A DNA stretch of 45,869 nt from Rhodothermales bacterium (GTDB taxonomy: Bacteria > Bacteroidota > Rhodothermia > Rhodothermales > BA12): NCBI GenBank assembly GCA_014879465.1, contig JACSSA010000086.1, positions 1 to 45,869 on the forward strand, read 5' to 3'. The notes below the pieces were generated by a model. The model was given only the letters and a program-made list of their open reading frames with translations. It was not told where the DNA came from and ran no database searches. A program made the position numbers and the translations under genes. Shown piece after piece: positions 1 to 7,245 of this stretch (positions are counted from its first letter, which is position 1; every line of letters begins with the position of its first letter).

Positions 1-149
1 GCTTCAACGTCGCCATCCGTACCGCCACGCTGCACGACGGACGCGGCACGCTCGGTGTGGGCAGCGGGGTGGTGTGGGGCGCGGACGCTGCCGCCGAATA
101 CCGCGAATGCCTGTTGAAAGCGCGTTTTCTTACCGATCTGGCCGTATGA
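1..149 (+). CDS. pabB: Aminodeoxychorismate synthase component I, C-terminal end (partial)
   Basis: Only the last 48 codons are in the window, read in the frame whose first full codon is at base 3, ending at TGA 147-149. The translation contains FNVAIRT, then GTLGVGSGVVWGAD, then EYRECLLKARFL. This is the C-terminal end of the chorismate-binding fold of PabB/TrpE-type enzymes, which aminate chorismate for folate synthesis. The stop overlaps the start of the next gene in an ATGA arrangement, and that gene encodes the lyase that acts on the PabB product. That context favours PabB over the related anthranilate or isochorismate synthases. The rest of the gene lies to the left of the window. Confidence 0.85.
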   Translation, partial: FNVAIRTATLHDGRGTLGVGSGVVWGADAAAEYRECLLKARFLTDLAV

Positions 150-769
150 ACGACGCCTTTGATCTGATCGAGACGATGCGGCTGTGGCACGGTCGAGTGC
201 GGTTTGCGGATCGGCACGCGGCGCGGATGGCGTCGTCGTCGGCGGCACTTGGCTGGACGTTCGACGCGGCGCGGTGGCAGCGGACGTTGCGCGAGGCGGC
301 GGCGTCCGAGCCGGACGGCGCGTCGCTGCTGCGCGTCGTGCTCGGTTCCGACGGTGCGATGACGTATGCGCTGCGTCCGCTCGTGCCGCTGGCAGCGCCC
401 GTGCGCTTGGCGGGGGTGTCCTTCGATACCAGTGATCCGTTATTGCCCCTCAAAACCACCCGACGAGATCGGTACGACGAGGCGCTGGCGGTGGCCGTAG
501 GGCAGGGCGCGGACGATGCGCTGCTCGTCAACGCTGCCGGGCACGTCACCGAAACCACGCGGATGAACGTCTTCTACCGGCAAGACGGTCGCTGGCACAC
601 GCCGCCGCTCGCCGATGGGCTGCTGCCGGGCATCCTGCGCGGCGTGGCGCTGGAACGCGGGTGGGCGACGGAGCGGGTGCTTCGGATAGAAGATGTACGA
701 TTGGTGGAGGCGTGGCGCGTCGGCAACAGCGCCCGGGGATTCTTCGAGGCTACCGTTTTCGCCCCGTGA
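146..769 (+). CDS. pabC: Aminodeoxychorismate lyase (class IV aminotransferase fold)
   Basis: PabC converts 4-amino-4-deoxychorismate to p-aminobenzoate and pyruvate for folate synthesis, using PLP in the cytoplasm. The 207-residue product has the class IV pattern: K103 in [10 protein letters not shown] is the expected PLP lysine and E136 in [11 protein letters not shown] is the cofactor-binding glutamate. DGLLPGILR and the C-terminal NSARGFFEA also fit the family. It is shorter at the N-terminus than the E. coli enzyme. The ATG at 146 was chosen because it overlaps the pabB stop (ATGA) and because homologous sequence begins there; the longer open frame upstream lies inside pabB. A branched-chain or D-amino-acid aminotransferase is the alternative, but the pabB neighbour argues against it. 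Confidence 0.85.
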   Translation: MNDAFDLIETMRLWHGRVRFADRHAARMASSSAALGWTFDAARWQRTLREAAASEPDGASLLRVVLGSDGAMTYALRPLVPLAAPVRLAGVSFDTSDPLLPLKTTRRDRYDEALAVAVGQGADDALLVNAAGHVTETTRMNVFYRQDGRWHTPPLADGLLPGILRGVALERGWATERVLRIEDVRLVEAWRVGNSARGFFEATVFAP

Positions 770-822
770 ACCCTTCGCCGGTGCGCCGGGTATCCCCGCC
801 GTTCACCTTTCACCCCGTACCG

Positions 823-1482
823 ATGAAGTTCTTCATTGACACCGCCGACCTTGGCGAGATCCGCGAAGCCGCCGCCATGGGCGTGCTCGACGGCGTCACC
901 ACCAACCCCTCGCTCGTCAAAACGTCCGGCGCGAAGAACTTCCACGACCTGATCGTCCAGATCTGCGAGGTGGTGGACGGCGACGTGTCGGCGGAGGTCG
1001 TTTCGGTCGATTACGACGGCATCGTCAAGGAAGGCCGCGTGCTGGCTAAGCTGCACGAGAACGTGGTTGTGAAGGTGCCGCTCATCAAGGACGGCATCAA
1101 GGCCATCCGCACCTTCACCGACGAGGGCATCCGCACGAACTGCACGCTCTGCTTCTCGCCCACGCAAGCCCTCGTGGCGGCCAAGGCGGGCGCGACCTAC
1201 ATCAGCCCGTTCGTCGGACGGCTCGACGACATCTCGTCGGACGGGATGAAGCTCATCCGCGACATCGTCACCATCTACGCCAACTACGGCTACGAGACCG
1301 AAGTGCTCGCCGCCAGCCTGCGCCACCCGATGCACGTCGTGGATTGCGCGCTTGCCGGGGCCGATGTGGCGACGATGCCCTTCAAGGTGATCGAACAGCT
1401 GCTCAAACACCCGCTCACCGACAGCGGCCTCGCCCGCTTCCTCGACGACTGGAAGGCGTACGAAGCCGGTTTGGCGAAGTAA
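823..1482 (+). CDS. tal: Transaldolase (short, single-domain type)
   Basis: Transaldolase transfers a dihydroxyacetone unit between sugar phosphates in the non-oxidative pentose phosphate pathway. The 219-residue product has the length of the short bacterial transaldolase/FSA-like subfamily. [10 protein letters not shown] at the start, GVTTNPSLV, the Schiff-base lysine K84 in [11 protein letters not shown], and [31 protein letters not shown] are all family signatures. ATG 823 gives exactly the conserved N-terminus. The leader just before it is pyrimidine rich (TTCACCTTTCACCCC) and has no Shine-Dalgarno sequence. The family also includes fructose-6-phosphate aldolases, so true transaldolase activity is inferred. 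Rpe, a partner enzyme in the same pathway, is encoded elsewhere in the window. Confidence 0.92.
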   Translation: MKFFIDTADLGEIREAAAMGVLDGVTTNPSLVKTSGAKNFHDLIVQICEVVDGDVSAEVVSVDYDGIVKEGRVLAKLHENVVVKVPLIKDGIKAIRTFTDEGIRTNCTLCFSPTQALVAAKAGATYISPFVGRLDDISSDGMKLIRDIVTIYANYGYETEVLAASLRHPMHVVDCALAGADVATMPFKVIEQLLKHPLTDSGLARFLDDWKAYEAGLAK

Positions 1483-1508
1483 CGGCCCGGCGGTCGTCCC
1501 TCAGGAGG

Positions 1509-1589
1509 TGTCGTTGCGCGGAGCGAAGCGACGCGGCAACCTTGTCGTTTGGGCACATCGCCGACGAGATGGCTTCGCTCGCCATGACA
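1509..1589. repeat. Dispersed imperfect palindrome, member 1
   Basis: This intergenic element lies between tal and rsmE. The left arm begins TGTCGTTGCGCGGAGCGAAG and the right arm ends GGCTTCGCTCGCCATGACA, so the two ends pair as an imperfect inverted repeat beginning and ending TGTC/GACA. A diverged relative is at 24580-24666 and a remnant near 33085-33125. The pattern resembles the non-coding palindromes with GCGAGCGAAGC arms seen in many bacterial genomes. It contains in-frame ATG codons for the rsmE frame, which could mislead start prediction. Confidence 0.65.
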
Positions 1590-1673
1590 GCCCCTTTGGG
1601 GCAAACGGCGGATTCGAATCCTGACACTTGGCGCGACTCCTCCTTCGATCTTCGAACCTCGCCCTTTCCCCCG

Positions 1674-2414
1674 TTGACCACCCCGTTCTACGCTCCGCCC
1701 GACGCGTTTGACGGCGACCGCGTTCGGCTGCCCGACGACGAGACCCGCCACGCCAGCCGGGTGCTGCGCCACGCCGTTGGCGACGTCGTCGCGGTCGTGG
1801 ACGGCGTGGGCGGATGGCACACGGTGCGGCTGGATCGGGTGGCGAAGGATCGGGCGGAAGGCGTCGTGGTGGAGACGCGCTACGACGCCGGCGAACCGGC
1901 GTCGCGGGTGATCGTGGGCCTCGCACCGCTCAAATCGGCGGATCGGATGGCGTTCGCCGTCGAAAAGGCCGTCGAGCTGGGCGTGACGGATTTGCTGCTG
2001 CTGGACACGGCGCGCACCGAAGGCCGCATTCCCAAGCCGGAGCGGCTGCACGCGCTGGCGGTGGCGGCGATGAAGCAGACGCTGCGCTCGCGGCTTGTAC
2101 GGTTTCATCCGGTGCGGCAGCTTGGGATGGCGCAGTTCTTGGCCGATACCGGGGAGACGTTCTTGCCCGTCCTGCTCCACGAAGCCGCCCCCGACGATGC
2201 CCCGTTCCCCACTCTTCTGGCCCAACGAGGCCGATCCGTCGTCCCGCTCGTCGGCCCCGAAGGAGGTTTCACTCCGGAAGAAGTGGACGCCGCCCGGGCT
2301 GCCGGATGGCCCGTCGCCTCGCTTGGCCCCCGGCGGCTCCGCGCCGAAACGGCGTTCGTGGCCGTCTGCGCCCTTCACCTCGCCGCTCGTATTTCCGATG
2401 CTGGAGCTGCCTGA
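1674..2414 (+). CDS. rsmE: 16S rRNA (uracil1498-N3)-methyltransferase
   Basis: RsmE methylates N3 of U1498 in 16S rRNA using S-adenosylmethionine. The protein has the N-terminal PUA-like segment (RVRLPDDETRHASRVLRHAVGD) and the C-terminal SPOUT knot motifs LVGPEGGFTPEEV and SLGPRRLRAETA. The open frame extends far upstream into tal and a dispersed palindrome. TTG 1674 (protein starting TTPFYAPPDAF) gives 246 residues, the usual family length, and no ATG in the frame fits the family N-terminus. The last 17 bases overlap the NUDIX gene, so the two are probably cotranscribed and translationally coupled. Start confidence is moderate; family assignment is strong. Confidence 0.9.
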   Translation: MTTPFYAPPDAFDGDRVRLPDDETRHASRVLRHAVGDVVAVVDGVGGWHTVRLDRVAKDRAEGVVVETRYDAGEPASRVIVGLAPLKSADRMAFAVEKAVELGVTDLLLLDTARTEGRIPKPERLHALAVAAMKQTLRSRLVRFHPVRQLGMAQFLADTGETFLPVLLHEAAPDDAPFPTLLAQRGRSVVPLVGPEGGFTPEEVDAARAAGWPVASLGPRRLRAETAFVAVCALHLAARISDAGAA

Positions 2415-2985
2415 CGCCGATCTCGGCGATTGTCCTGCCGCCGCCTCCGATTTGGCCGAGCCGGTCGTCACGTCCGACGAACTGCTGCGCGGCAAGCTCC
2501 TCCACGTCTTTCGGGATGTGGTGGACGTGCCGGGGCGCGGGCACGGCGTGCGCGAGTGGATCAAGCACCCGGGCGCGTCGGCGGTCGTGCCGCTTTTTGC
2601 CGACGGCACCGTCGCGCTCGTGCGGCAGTACCGCCATGGGCCGCGCCGCGAGTTTCTGGAAATCCCCGCGGGCAAACTCGACCCCGGCGAGGCACCGGAG
2701 GCGTGCGCCCGCCGCGAGGTGCAGGAGGAGACGGGCTTGATCGTCGGGAAGCTCACGCCGCTGGGGCCTCTTTATCCGGCCATCGGCTACTCCGACGAGG
2801 TGATCCACATCTTCCTCGGCGAAGACCTGACGCTGTCCGAGACGAACGAAGACGACACCGAGGTCGTCCGTCCGATCCGCCTCCCGTTCGATCAGGCCGT
2901 GCGGCTGGCGCAAACCGGGGCCATCGCCGACATGAAAACCGTGGCCGCGCTCCTCCGCGCCGACGCGCTGCTGCAAAGCAGGTAA
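2398..2985 (+). CDS. NUDIX hydrolase, ADP-ribose pyrophosphatase type
   Basis: The 195-residue protein carries a full NUDIX box at about residues 92-114: GKLDPGE, seven residues, then REVQEETGL. This is the Mg-binding catalytic helix. The order WIKHPGASAVVPLF, then VRQYRHGPRREFLEIPAGKLDPGE, matches the NudF/ADP-ribose pyrophosphatase subgroup, which splits ADP-ribose into AMP and ribose 5-phosphate. Substrate is inferred from the subgroup. ATG 2398 overlaps the end of rsmE by 17 bases, indicating one operon. The gene ends in front of a hairpin shared with the convergent ctaA. Confidence 0.88.
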   Translation: MLELPDADLGDCPAAASDLAEPVVTSDELLRGKLLHVFRDVVDVPGRGHGVREWIKHPGASAVVPLFADGTVALVRQYRHGPRREFLEIPAGKLDPGEAPEACARREVQEETGLIVGKLTPLGPLYPAIGYSDEVIHIFLGEDLTLSETNEDDTEVVRPIRLPFDQAVRLAQTGAIADMKTVAALLRADALLQSR

Positions 2986-2987
2986 TG

Positions 2988-3028
2988 GGTGTATGGTTTA
3001 TAGTGTATTGGAGATGCGTCCATACACC
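2988..3028. terminator. Hairpin between convergent NUDIX gene and ctaA
   Basis: GGTGTATGG (2988-2996) pairs perfectly with CCATACACC (3020-3028) across a 23-base AT-rich loop. It fills the 44-base gap between two convergent genes and could act as a bidirectional terminator. There is no strong T run, so the function is inferred from position. Confidence 0.5.
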
Positions 3029-3029
3029 A

Positions 3030-3935
3030 TCAGCCTTCTGCCGCGGTCTCCACAGCCATCAGCACGGCGACGATCCAGATGGCGTCGGTGACGAGCAGGT
3101 GCACGATCTGCATCCACACGGGAGCCAGCAGCGCCACGTTCGTCGCCCCGACGGCCAGTTGCACGAGCAGCAGCGCCGTCAGCGTCGAGGCCAGCGCGGC
3201 GGCGGTGGTGCGCGGCTGGGCGTGCCGGATGCGCCACGCGACGAACAGGCCGAGTGCGGCCCCGGCGACGGCGAAGATGGGGTGGTAGATGCGCAGCCCG
3301 ACGAGCGTCCCCACCACCGGGTTCGTCTCCGGGTCGTGGCCGCCGCCGAACACCAGCGTATCGCCGAGCGCCGCCACCGCGCCCGACATCCCCACGACCG
3401 CCAGCGCGGCGAGCAGCGCCGCCGCCCACCGTGCCGTGCCCGTGTTCCAGCGGGGCGTTCGCCCGTTTTCGGCGGCGTGGACGGTGCGCACCAGCGCGTA
3501 CAGCAGCAGCAGCGTGTTGACGAGGTGCGCGGCCATCCAGTACGCCCGCCCGATGCTGGCGTTGTACGCGACCTGCTCGAACACGACGAGGCCCGCGCCC
3601 AGCAGCGCCTCAACGATGGTCAGCACGCCCGTGGCCGCCGCCCAGCGCCGCGCCGCGTGGCCGCGCGGGAACGTCCGAAAGGCCAGCAGCGCGAGGGCCG
3701 CCACCATCAGCCCGAGCAGGCCGGAGGTGAGGCGGTGCGTCAGTTCGACGATGCGCTCGGCCGAGTCGAGGCGGGGCAGCACCTGCCCGTCGCACAGCGG
3801 CCAGTGGTCGCCACAGCCCGCGCCCGATCCGCTGGCCCGGACGTACGCGCCCCAGAGGATGACGACGACCGTGAAGGCGAGCGTCGCCCACGCGAGGCGC
3901 GCAAAACGGCGGCGGGTGGGTTCGGAGGCGGTCAT
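3030..3935 (-). CDS. ctaA: Heme A synthase (COX15/CtaA family)
   Basis: CtaA oxidises the methyl group of heme O to give heme A for aa3-type terminal oxidases, in the cytoplasmic membrane. The 301-residue protein has about eight hydrophobic segments, the N-terminal signature GAYVRASGSGAGCGDHWPLCDG, and heme-ligand histidines in VELTHRL, AAHLVNTLLLLYALVRTVH, RIYHPIF and IVHLLVTD. The pair of cysteines in GAGCGDHWPLCDG resembles the extracellular cysteine pair described for related enzymes. It is convergent with the NUDIX gene and lies 68 bases downstream of mnmA on the same strand. No oxidase subunits are seen here. Confidence 0.93.
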   Translation of the reverse strand: MTASEPTRRRFARLAWATLAFTVVVILWGAYVRASGSGAGCGDHWPLCDGQVLPRLDSAERIVELTHRLTSGLLGLMVAALALLAFRTFPRGHAARRWAAATGVLTIVEALLGAGLVVFEQVAYNASIGRAYWMAAHLVNTLLLLYALVRTVHAAENGRTPRWNTGTARWAAALLAALAVVGMSGAVAALGDTLVFGGGHDPETNPVVGTLVGLRIYHPIFAVAGAALGLFVAWRIRHAQPRTTAAALASTLTALLLVQLAVGATNVALLAPVWMQIVHLLVTDAIWIVAVLMAVETAAEG

Positions 3936-4003
3936 CGGCGGGGCAGGGCAGACCTCGGCTCAAACCGGCACGCCCGGCGCTGTTCCGTGAAAGCCGCGTG
4001 CGC

Positions 4004-5116
4004 TCACCCCTCGACGCTTCGGATCCAGCCGCCCGCGAGCACGTCGTCGCCCTCGTACAGCACGACGGCCTGTCCGGGCGTGATGGCGGCGCGGGGCGCG
4101 GCGAAGGCCACGGCGAGCGCGTCGTCGCCGGTTTGCCACGCGAGCGCGGGCGCGCCTTCGTCGCGGCTGCGGATTTTGGCGACGACCGCCGCCTCGTCCC
4201 GCAAATCCGGCACCTTCACGAAGTTGACGCCGTCGGCGGTGAGCGTCTGGCGGTAGAGTTCGGCTTTGGGCCCGACCGTCACGGTGTTCGTCGCGGCGTC
4301 GAGGTGCGTGACGTACGCCGGGTAGCCAAGCGCGACGCCGAGGCCGTGCCGTTGCCCGACGGTGTAGAACGGGTAGCCGTCGTGCCGCCCGACGACCGTG
4401 CCGTCCGACAACACCATCGGCCCGCCCGCGAGCGCGGCGGTCTTCTCCGGCTCGGCGCGGCGGAGGTAGCCCCGGTAGTCGTCGTCCGGGATGAAGCAGA
4501 TCTCGTAGGAATCCGGCTTGGCGGCGACGGTGTCGAGGCCGTAGGCGTGCGCCATCTGCCGGATCGTCGGCTTGTCGAACGTGCCGAGCGGCAGCCGCGT
4601 GCGGGCCAGTTGCTCCTGCGGCATCCCCCAGAGCACATACGACTGATCTTTGTTGGCGTCGAGGCCCTTCGAGAGCACGATCCGCCCCGAGGCGTCGTCT
4701 CGGCGGAGGCGGGCGTAGTGGCCGGTGGCGATGGTGTCGCACCCGAGTTGGTCGGCGCGGCGCAGCAGCGCGTCCCACTTGATGTAGGTGTTGCAGAGCA
4801 CGCACGGGTTGGGCGTGCGTCCGGCGAGGTACTCCGACGCGAACGTGTCCTTGACGTGTGCGCCGAACGTGTCGCGCAGGTCGAGCACGAAGTGCGAGAA
4901 GCCGAAGCGCAGCGCCACGGCGCGGGCGTCGTGCATGTCGTCGAGCGAGCAGCAGCCCACCTGCTTGCCCGGCTTGGCGCGGGCGGCCTCGTCGTAGGCC
5001 CACGTCTTCATCGTGATGCCGACGACCTCGTACCCTTCCTCGTGCAGCAGCACCGCCGCCACCGACGAATCGACGCCGCCGGACATCGCCACGAGTGCGC
5101 GACCGTGCTTGGACAT
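4004..5116 (-). CDS. mnmA: tRNA 2-thiouridylase MnmA
   Basis: MnmA adds sulfur to C2 of the wobble uridine of Lys, Glu and Gln tRNAs using ATP and a persulfide relay. The 370-residue product has the PP-loop SGGVDSS (residues 12-18), the catalytic C105 in NPCVLCN, the partner C207 in YEICFIPDDDYRGYL, and the tRNA-binding C-terminal domain (FYTVGQRHGLGV onward). ATG 5116 gives MSKHGRALVAMSGGVDS, the correct N-terminus; the longer open frame upstream is antisense to another gene. The 5' leader on this strand is built of TTCNNNC heptamers (5131-5156). Length and motifs are complete. Confidence 0.95.
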   Translation of the reverse strand: MSKHGRALVAMSGGVDSSVAAVLLHEEGYEVVGITMKTWAYDEAARAKPGKQVGCCSLDDMHDARAVALRFGFSHFVLDLRDTFGAHVKDTFASEYLAGRTPNPCVLCNTYIKWDALLRRADQLGCDTIATGHYARLRRDDASGRIVLSKGLDANKDQSYVLWGMPQEQLARTRLPLGTFDKPTIRQMAHAYGLDTVAAKPDSYEICFIPDDDYRGYLRRAEPEKTAALAGGPMVLSDGTVVGRHDGYPFYTVGQRHGLGVALGYPAYVTHLDAATNTVTVGPKAELYRQTLTADGVNFVKVPDLRDEAAVVAKIRSRDEGAPALAWQTGDDALAVAFAAPRAAITPGQAVVLYEGDDVLAGGWIRSVEG

Positions 5117-5130
5117 GTTGGGGGTGGGAC

Positions 5131-5156
5131 GAAGGGCGAAGTTCGAAGGCCGAACG
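5131..5156 (-). promoter_or_regulatory. Heptamer-rich leader motif (TTCNNNC) before mnmA
   Basis: On the minus strand this reads TTCGGCC, TTCGAAC, TTCGCCC and then TTCG, ending 14 bases before the mnmA ATG. Nearly the same 26-base segment occurs at 19309-19334 (one mismatch) upstream of the deoxynucleoside kinase gene. A related one at 1643-1668 stands directly before the rsmE start. All three have the same orientation relative to their gene. Function unknown. Confidence 0.5.
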
Positions 5157-5204
5157 GTGCGCAGGCCCGGTCGTTTCCCGTTCACCAAGGCTTGAACCGG
5201 GCGG

Positions 5205-5211
5205 TATCTTG
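5205..5211 (+). promoter_or_regulatory. Candidate -7 element TATCTTG
   Basis: TATCTTG lies 25 bases before ATG 5237. The same heptamer, or a close variant, stands 23-37 bases before the starts of hemW, nurA, the kinase gene and the aminotransferase gene. It resembles the -7 box of Bacteroidota promoters (TAnnTTTG). No clear -33 box is seen at this copy. Confidence 0.45.
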
Positions 5212-5236
5212 GGCGTCGCTTGTGGGAAGGCCCGGT

Positions 5237-5866
5237 ATGCATCAGACGCCTTGGAAGAAAAGCCGCACCTTCGGGGATCTGCACGGCGGACGCACGCGGC
5301 GGCGCTGGACGGACAACATCGTGGCGCGAACGCACAGCCTGCCGCGCCCCGGCCCGGACGATGCGTTGCCTGTCCTGATCGAAGAAAACCCCTCGCGGCG
5401 GTTCGTCTTTCCCGTTTCCGTCGCGACGTGCGCCGAGGCGCTGCGGCGGCTTCCGCCCGGCCACACCGACGGCCTCACGCACCTGTGGCTGCGGGCACTG
5501 CCCGCCCGCCTCGTTGTCCCGGAAACCCCGTGGGCGCTGTACGTGCTCGGATCGGGCGTGCGGGCCATCGTGCTGCATCCGTGGGGAAAAGACGGTCGCC
5601 GCTGGATCGAAACGCGGCCTCCTTCGCCTACCCTGCAAGCGTCGTTCCAGCGGTTCGGAGGGCGGACGGTGCGCACCCGATCGGGCTGGGACGCAGTCTT
5701 CCCCGATCCGCACGACCTTGCCCGGTTCTACCTCGAACACCTGCTGGGCCATGAGGTGGGGCATCACGTCGCGCGGCACGTTCAAGGATTGCGGCAGAAC
5801 ACCCAGCCGAGGACTTCGCCGACGACTACGCCCGCCGCTGGGGGCCGGTGCTGTCCGCCGTGCTGA
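5237..5866 (+). CDS. Putative zincin-like HExxH protein with C-terminal frameshift
   Basis: Not recognised as a named family. The 209-residue reading frame has a mixed alpha/beta region (VLIEENPSRRFVFPVSVATCAEALRRLP) and near its C-terminus LLGHEVGHHVARHV, a clear HExxH zinc-metallopeptidase-like motif. The frame then runs into an unlikely tail (NTQPRTSPTTTPAAGG). The other forward frame, read from about 5792, gives AAEHPAEDFADDYARRWG and a stop at 5872-5874. That looks like the true continuation and supplies acidic residues that could be the third zinc ligand. A single missing base near 5788-5792 would explain this. A TATCTTG box lies 25 bases upstream. It could be a pseudogene, or the shift could be a sequence error. 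Confidence 0.55.
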   Translation: MHQTPWKKSRTFGDLHGGRTRRRWTDNIVARTHSLPRPGPDDALPVLIEENPSRRFVFPVSVATCAEALRRLPPGHTDGLTHLWLRALPARLVVPETPWALYVLGSGVRAIVLHPWGKDGRRWIETRPPSPTLQASFQRFGGRTVRTRSGWDAVFPDPHDLARFYLEHLLGHEVGHHVARHVQGLRQNTQPRTSPTTTPAAGGRCCPPC

Positions 5867-5918
5867 ACGGGTAGGCGGTTCGGGCGTACGACGACATTGT
5901 GAGATACGAGGCGCAAGT

Positions 5919-5949
5919 TTTGTCCGAATACGCCCGGGCAGTATCTTCC
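5919..5949 (+). promoter_or_regulatory. Bacteroidota-type promoter TTTG-N19-TATCTT
   Basis: TTTG at 5919-5922 is followed after exactly 19 bases by TATCTT at 5942-5947. This matches the spacing of the known Bacteroidota consensus TTTG-N19-TAnnTTTG. Transcription would begin near 5954 and give a leader of about 110 bases for the PQQ-repeat lipoprotein gene. It is the best-formed promoter in the window. Confidence 0.6.
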
Positions 5950-6066
5950 GCAGAACGACCGCCTACGCGAAGATCCCGTTTCGCATCTCGGCATTCAGCG
6001 CAGCAGCGATGCAACCGGTGTGATGATTCGTCGCTTTCGTCTCCTTGGCGTTCCCGAACTGAGCCG

Positions 6067-7182
6067 ATGAAATTCATCATTATATTCGCATTATCTGTTG
6101 CGGGTATCTCATGCGATTCCGGGAAGAGTAGTGCACGTATGCCGCAGAGATGGCACACACCATTTCCTATTCGAGATATAGAGGTTCTGCCTGCGATTGC
6201 TGACGGCGTACTCTATACGACAGCCACGGGAGGCGAGCCGGTGCAGAGCTTTCTATACGCTCTCCGTGCATCCGATGGCACCTTCCTGTGGAAAACGCCT
6301 GTCCAGCAGAACAACGAACGTACGCTCGTGGCCGACGGACGTGTGTTCACCGCCGGGGAGATCGCGCAGGCCAACGACGCCGCCACCGGACGGCTCCTCT
6401 GGACGTACACGCCGCCCAAGTCCTTCGAAGTGGTCGAAGGCGACGTGGGAGGAGGAAGGCTATTCCTCGGCAGCCGCCAAGACGGCACCGTCCGGGCGCT
6501 CAATCCGGCCACCGGAGCGCTGCTCTGGGAACGGCCGCTGCATACGTCGGAATGGTTCACCCACGCCAACGTCCGCGCTCTGCGGCTGCACGAGGGGGTG
6601 CTCTATGTGCTGGCCAACCGCCATTACGACGCCAACAACTTCGGTACGGCAACGGTCGTGGCAGCGCTGGATCCTTCTACAGGGGCTGACCTGTGGCGCT
6701 ACCAAGACGGCGACGGCACGGCTCCGCATCTGACGTCGTCGAGCATCACGTTCTACCAGAATCTCGTGCTCTACGGCGATGTGTATGTGGGGTTCGTGGC
6801 CGCGTTTGACCGTACAACGCGCCAGCGGGTGTGGTACTGGAAGACGCCGCCCGGATTCTCCGGTGCGTGGGATCCGCCCACCGTCGAGGGCGATCGGGCC
6901 TACGTGGCGCTGGGCGACGGCAACGCGTATGCGCTCAACGCAGCCACGGGTGCGCGGTTGTGGACGGGCGTGGGCGAAAGCACGTTTAGCAGCCAAGCCG
7001 TCTGCGGCAACTACGTCGTGGGGGCAGGTACCTTTGCCTTGGCCTTCGAGAAAGCGACGGGAAAGAACGTCCGCGTGATTTTAGGAGACGGGGCACTGGT
7101 CCAGACGCGTCCCTACTCCGACGGGAGCACGCTTTATGTGGGAGCAGAAGACGGGATGTACGCGTTCGACTGCATGCGGTAG
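6067..7182 (+). CDS. PQQ-repeat beta-propeller lipoprotein, copy 1
   Basis: The 371-residue product begins MKFIIIFALSVAGISC, a lipoprotein-like signal ending at a cysteine. It is then built of beta-propeller blades of the PQQ/PQQ_2 repeat type: DGTFLWKTPV, ATGRLLWTYTPP, ATGALLWERPL, STGADLWRYQDGDG and ATGARLWTGVG. These repeats form a scaffold like BamB and need not bind a cofactor or be enzymatic. The mature protein has two cysteines, in QAVCGNYV and at the extreme C-terminus (YAFDCMR). Both are conserved in the paralogue at 28356 and could clamp the propeller. ATG 6067 was chosen because the signal peptide starts there. The first 80 bases are AT richer than the rest. Role unknown, probably periplasmic or surface exposed. 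Confidence 0.8.
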   Translation: MKFIIIFALSVAGISCDSGKSSARMPQRWHTPFPIRDIEVLPAIADGVLYTTATGGEPVQSFLYALRASDGTFLWKTPVQQNNERTLVADGRVFTAGEIAQANDAATGRLLWTYTPPKSFEVVEGDVGGGRLFLGSRQDGTVRALNPATGALLWERPLHTSEWFTHANVRALRLHEGVLYVLANRHYDANNFGTATVVAALDPSTGADLWRYQDGDGTAPHLTSSSITFYQNLVLYGDVYVGFVAAFDRTTRQRVWYWKTPPGFSGAWDPPTVEGDRAYVALGDGNAYALNAATGARLWTGVGESTFSSQAVCGNYVVGAGTFALAFEKATGKNVRVILGDGALVQTRPYSDGSTLYVGAEDGMYAFDCMR

Positions 7183-7245
7183 CGGCCTCGGGCACAGGCG
7201 GCCTTCCGGAGCGTACACCGGGTTCACGATTTCCCTTCGGCTGCG

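Noticed and set aside
1567-1600. ATG starts for rsmE inside the dispersed palindrome
   Set aside because: They would add about 35 residues unlike the family; the TTG at 1674 gives the correct N-terminus.
5875-7245. Direct repeats around the first propeller gene like those around the second
   Set aside because: I compared both flanks and found no shared segment longer than a few bases.
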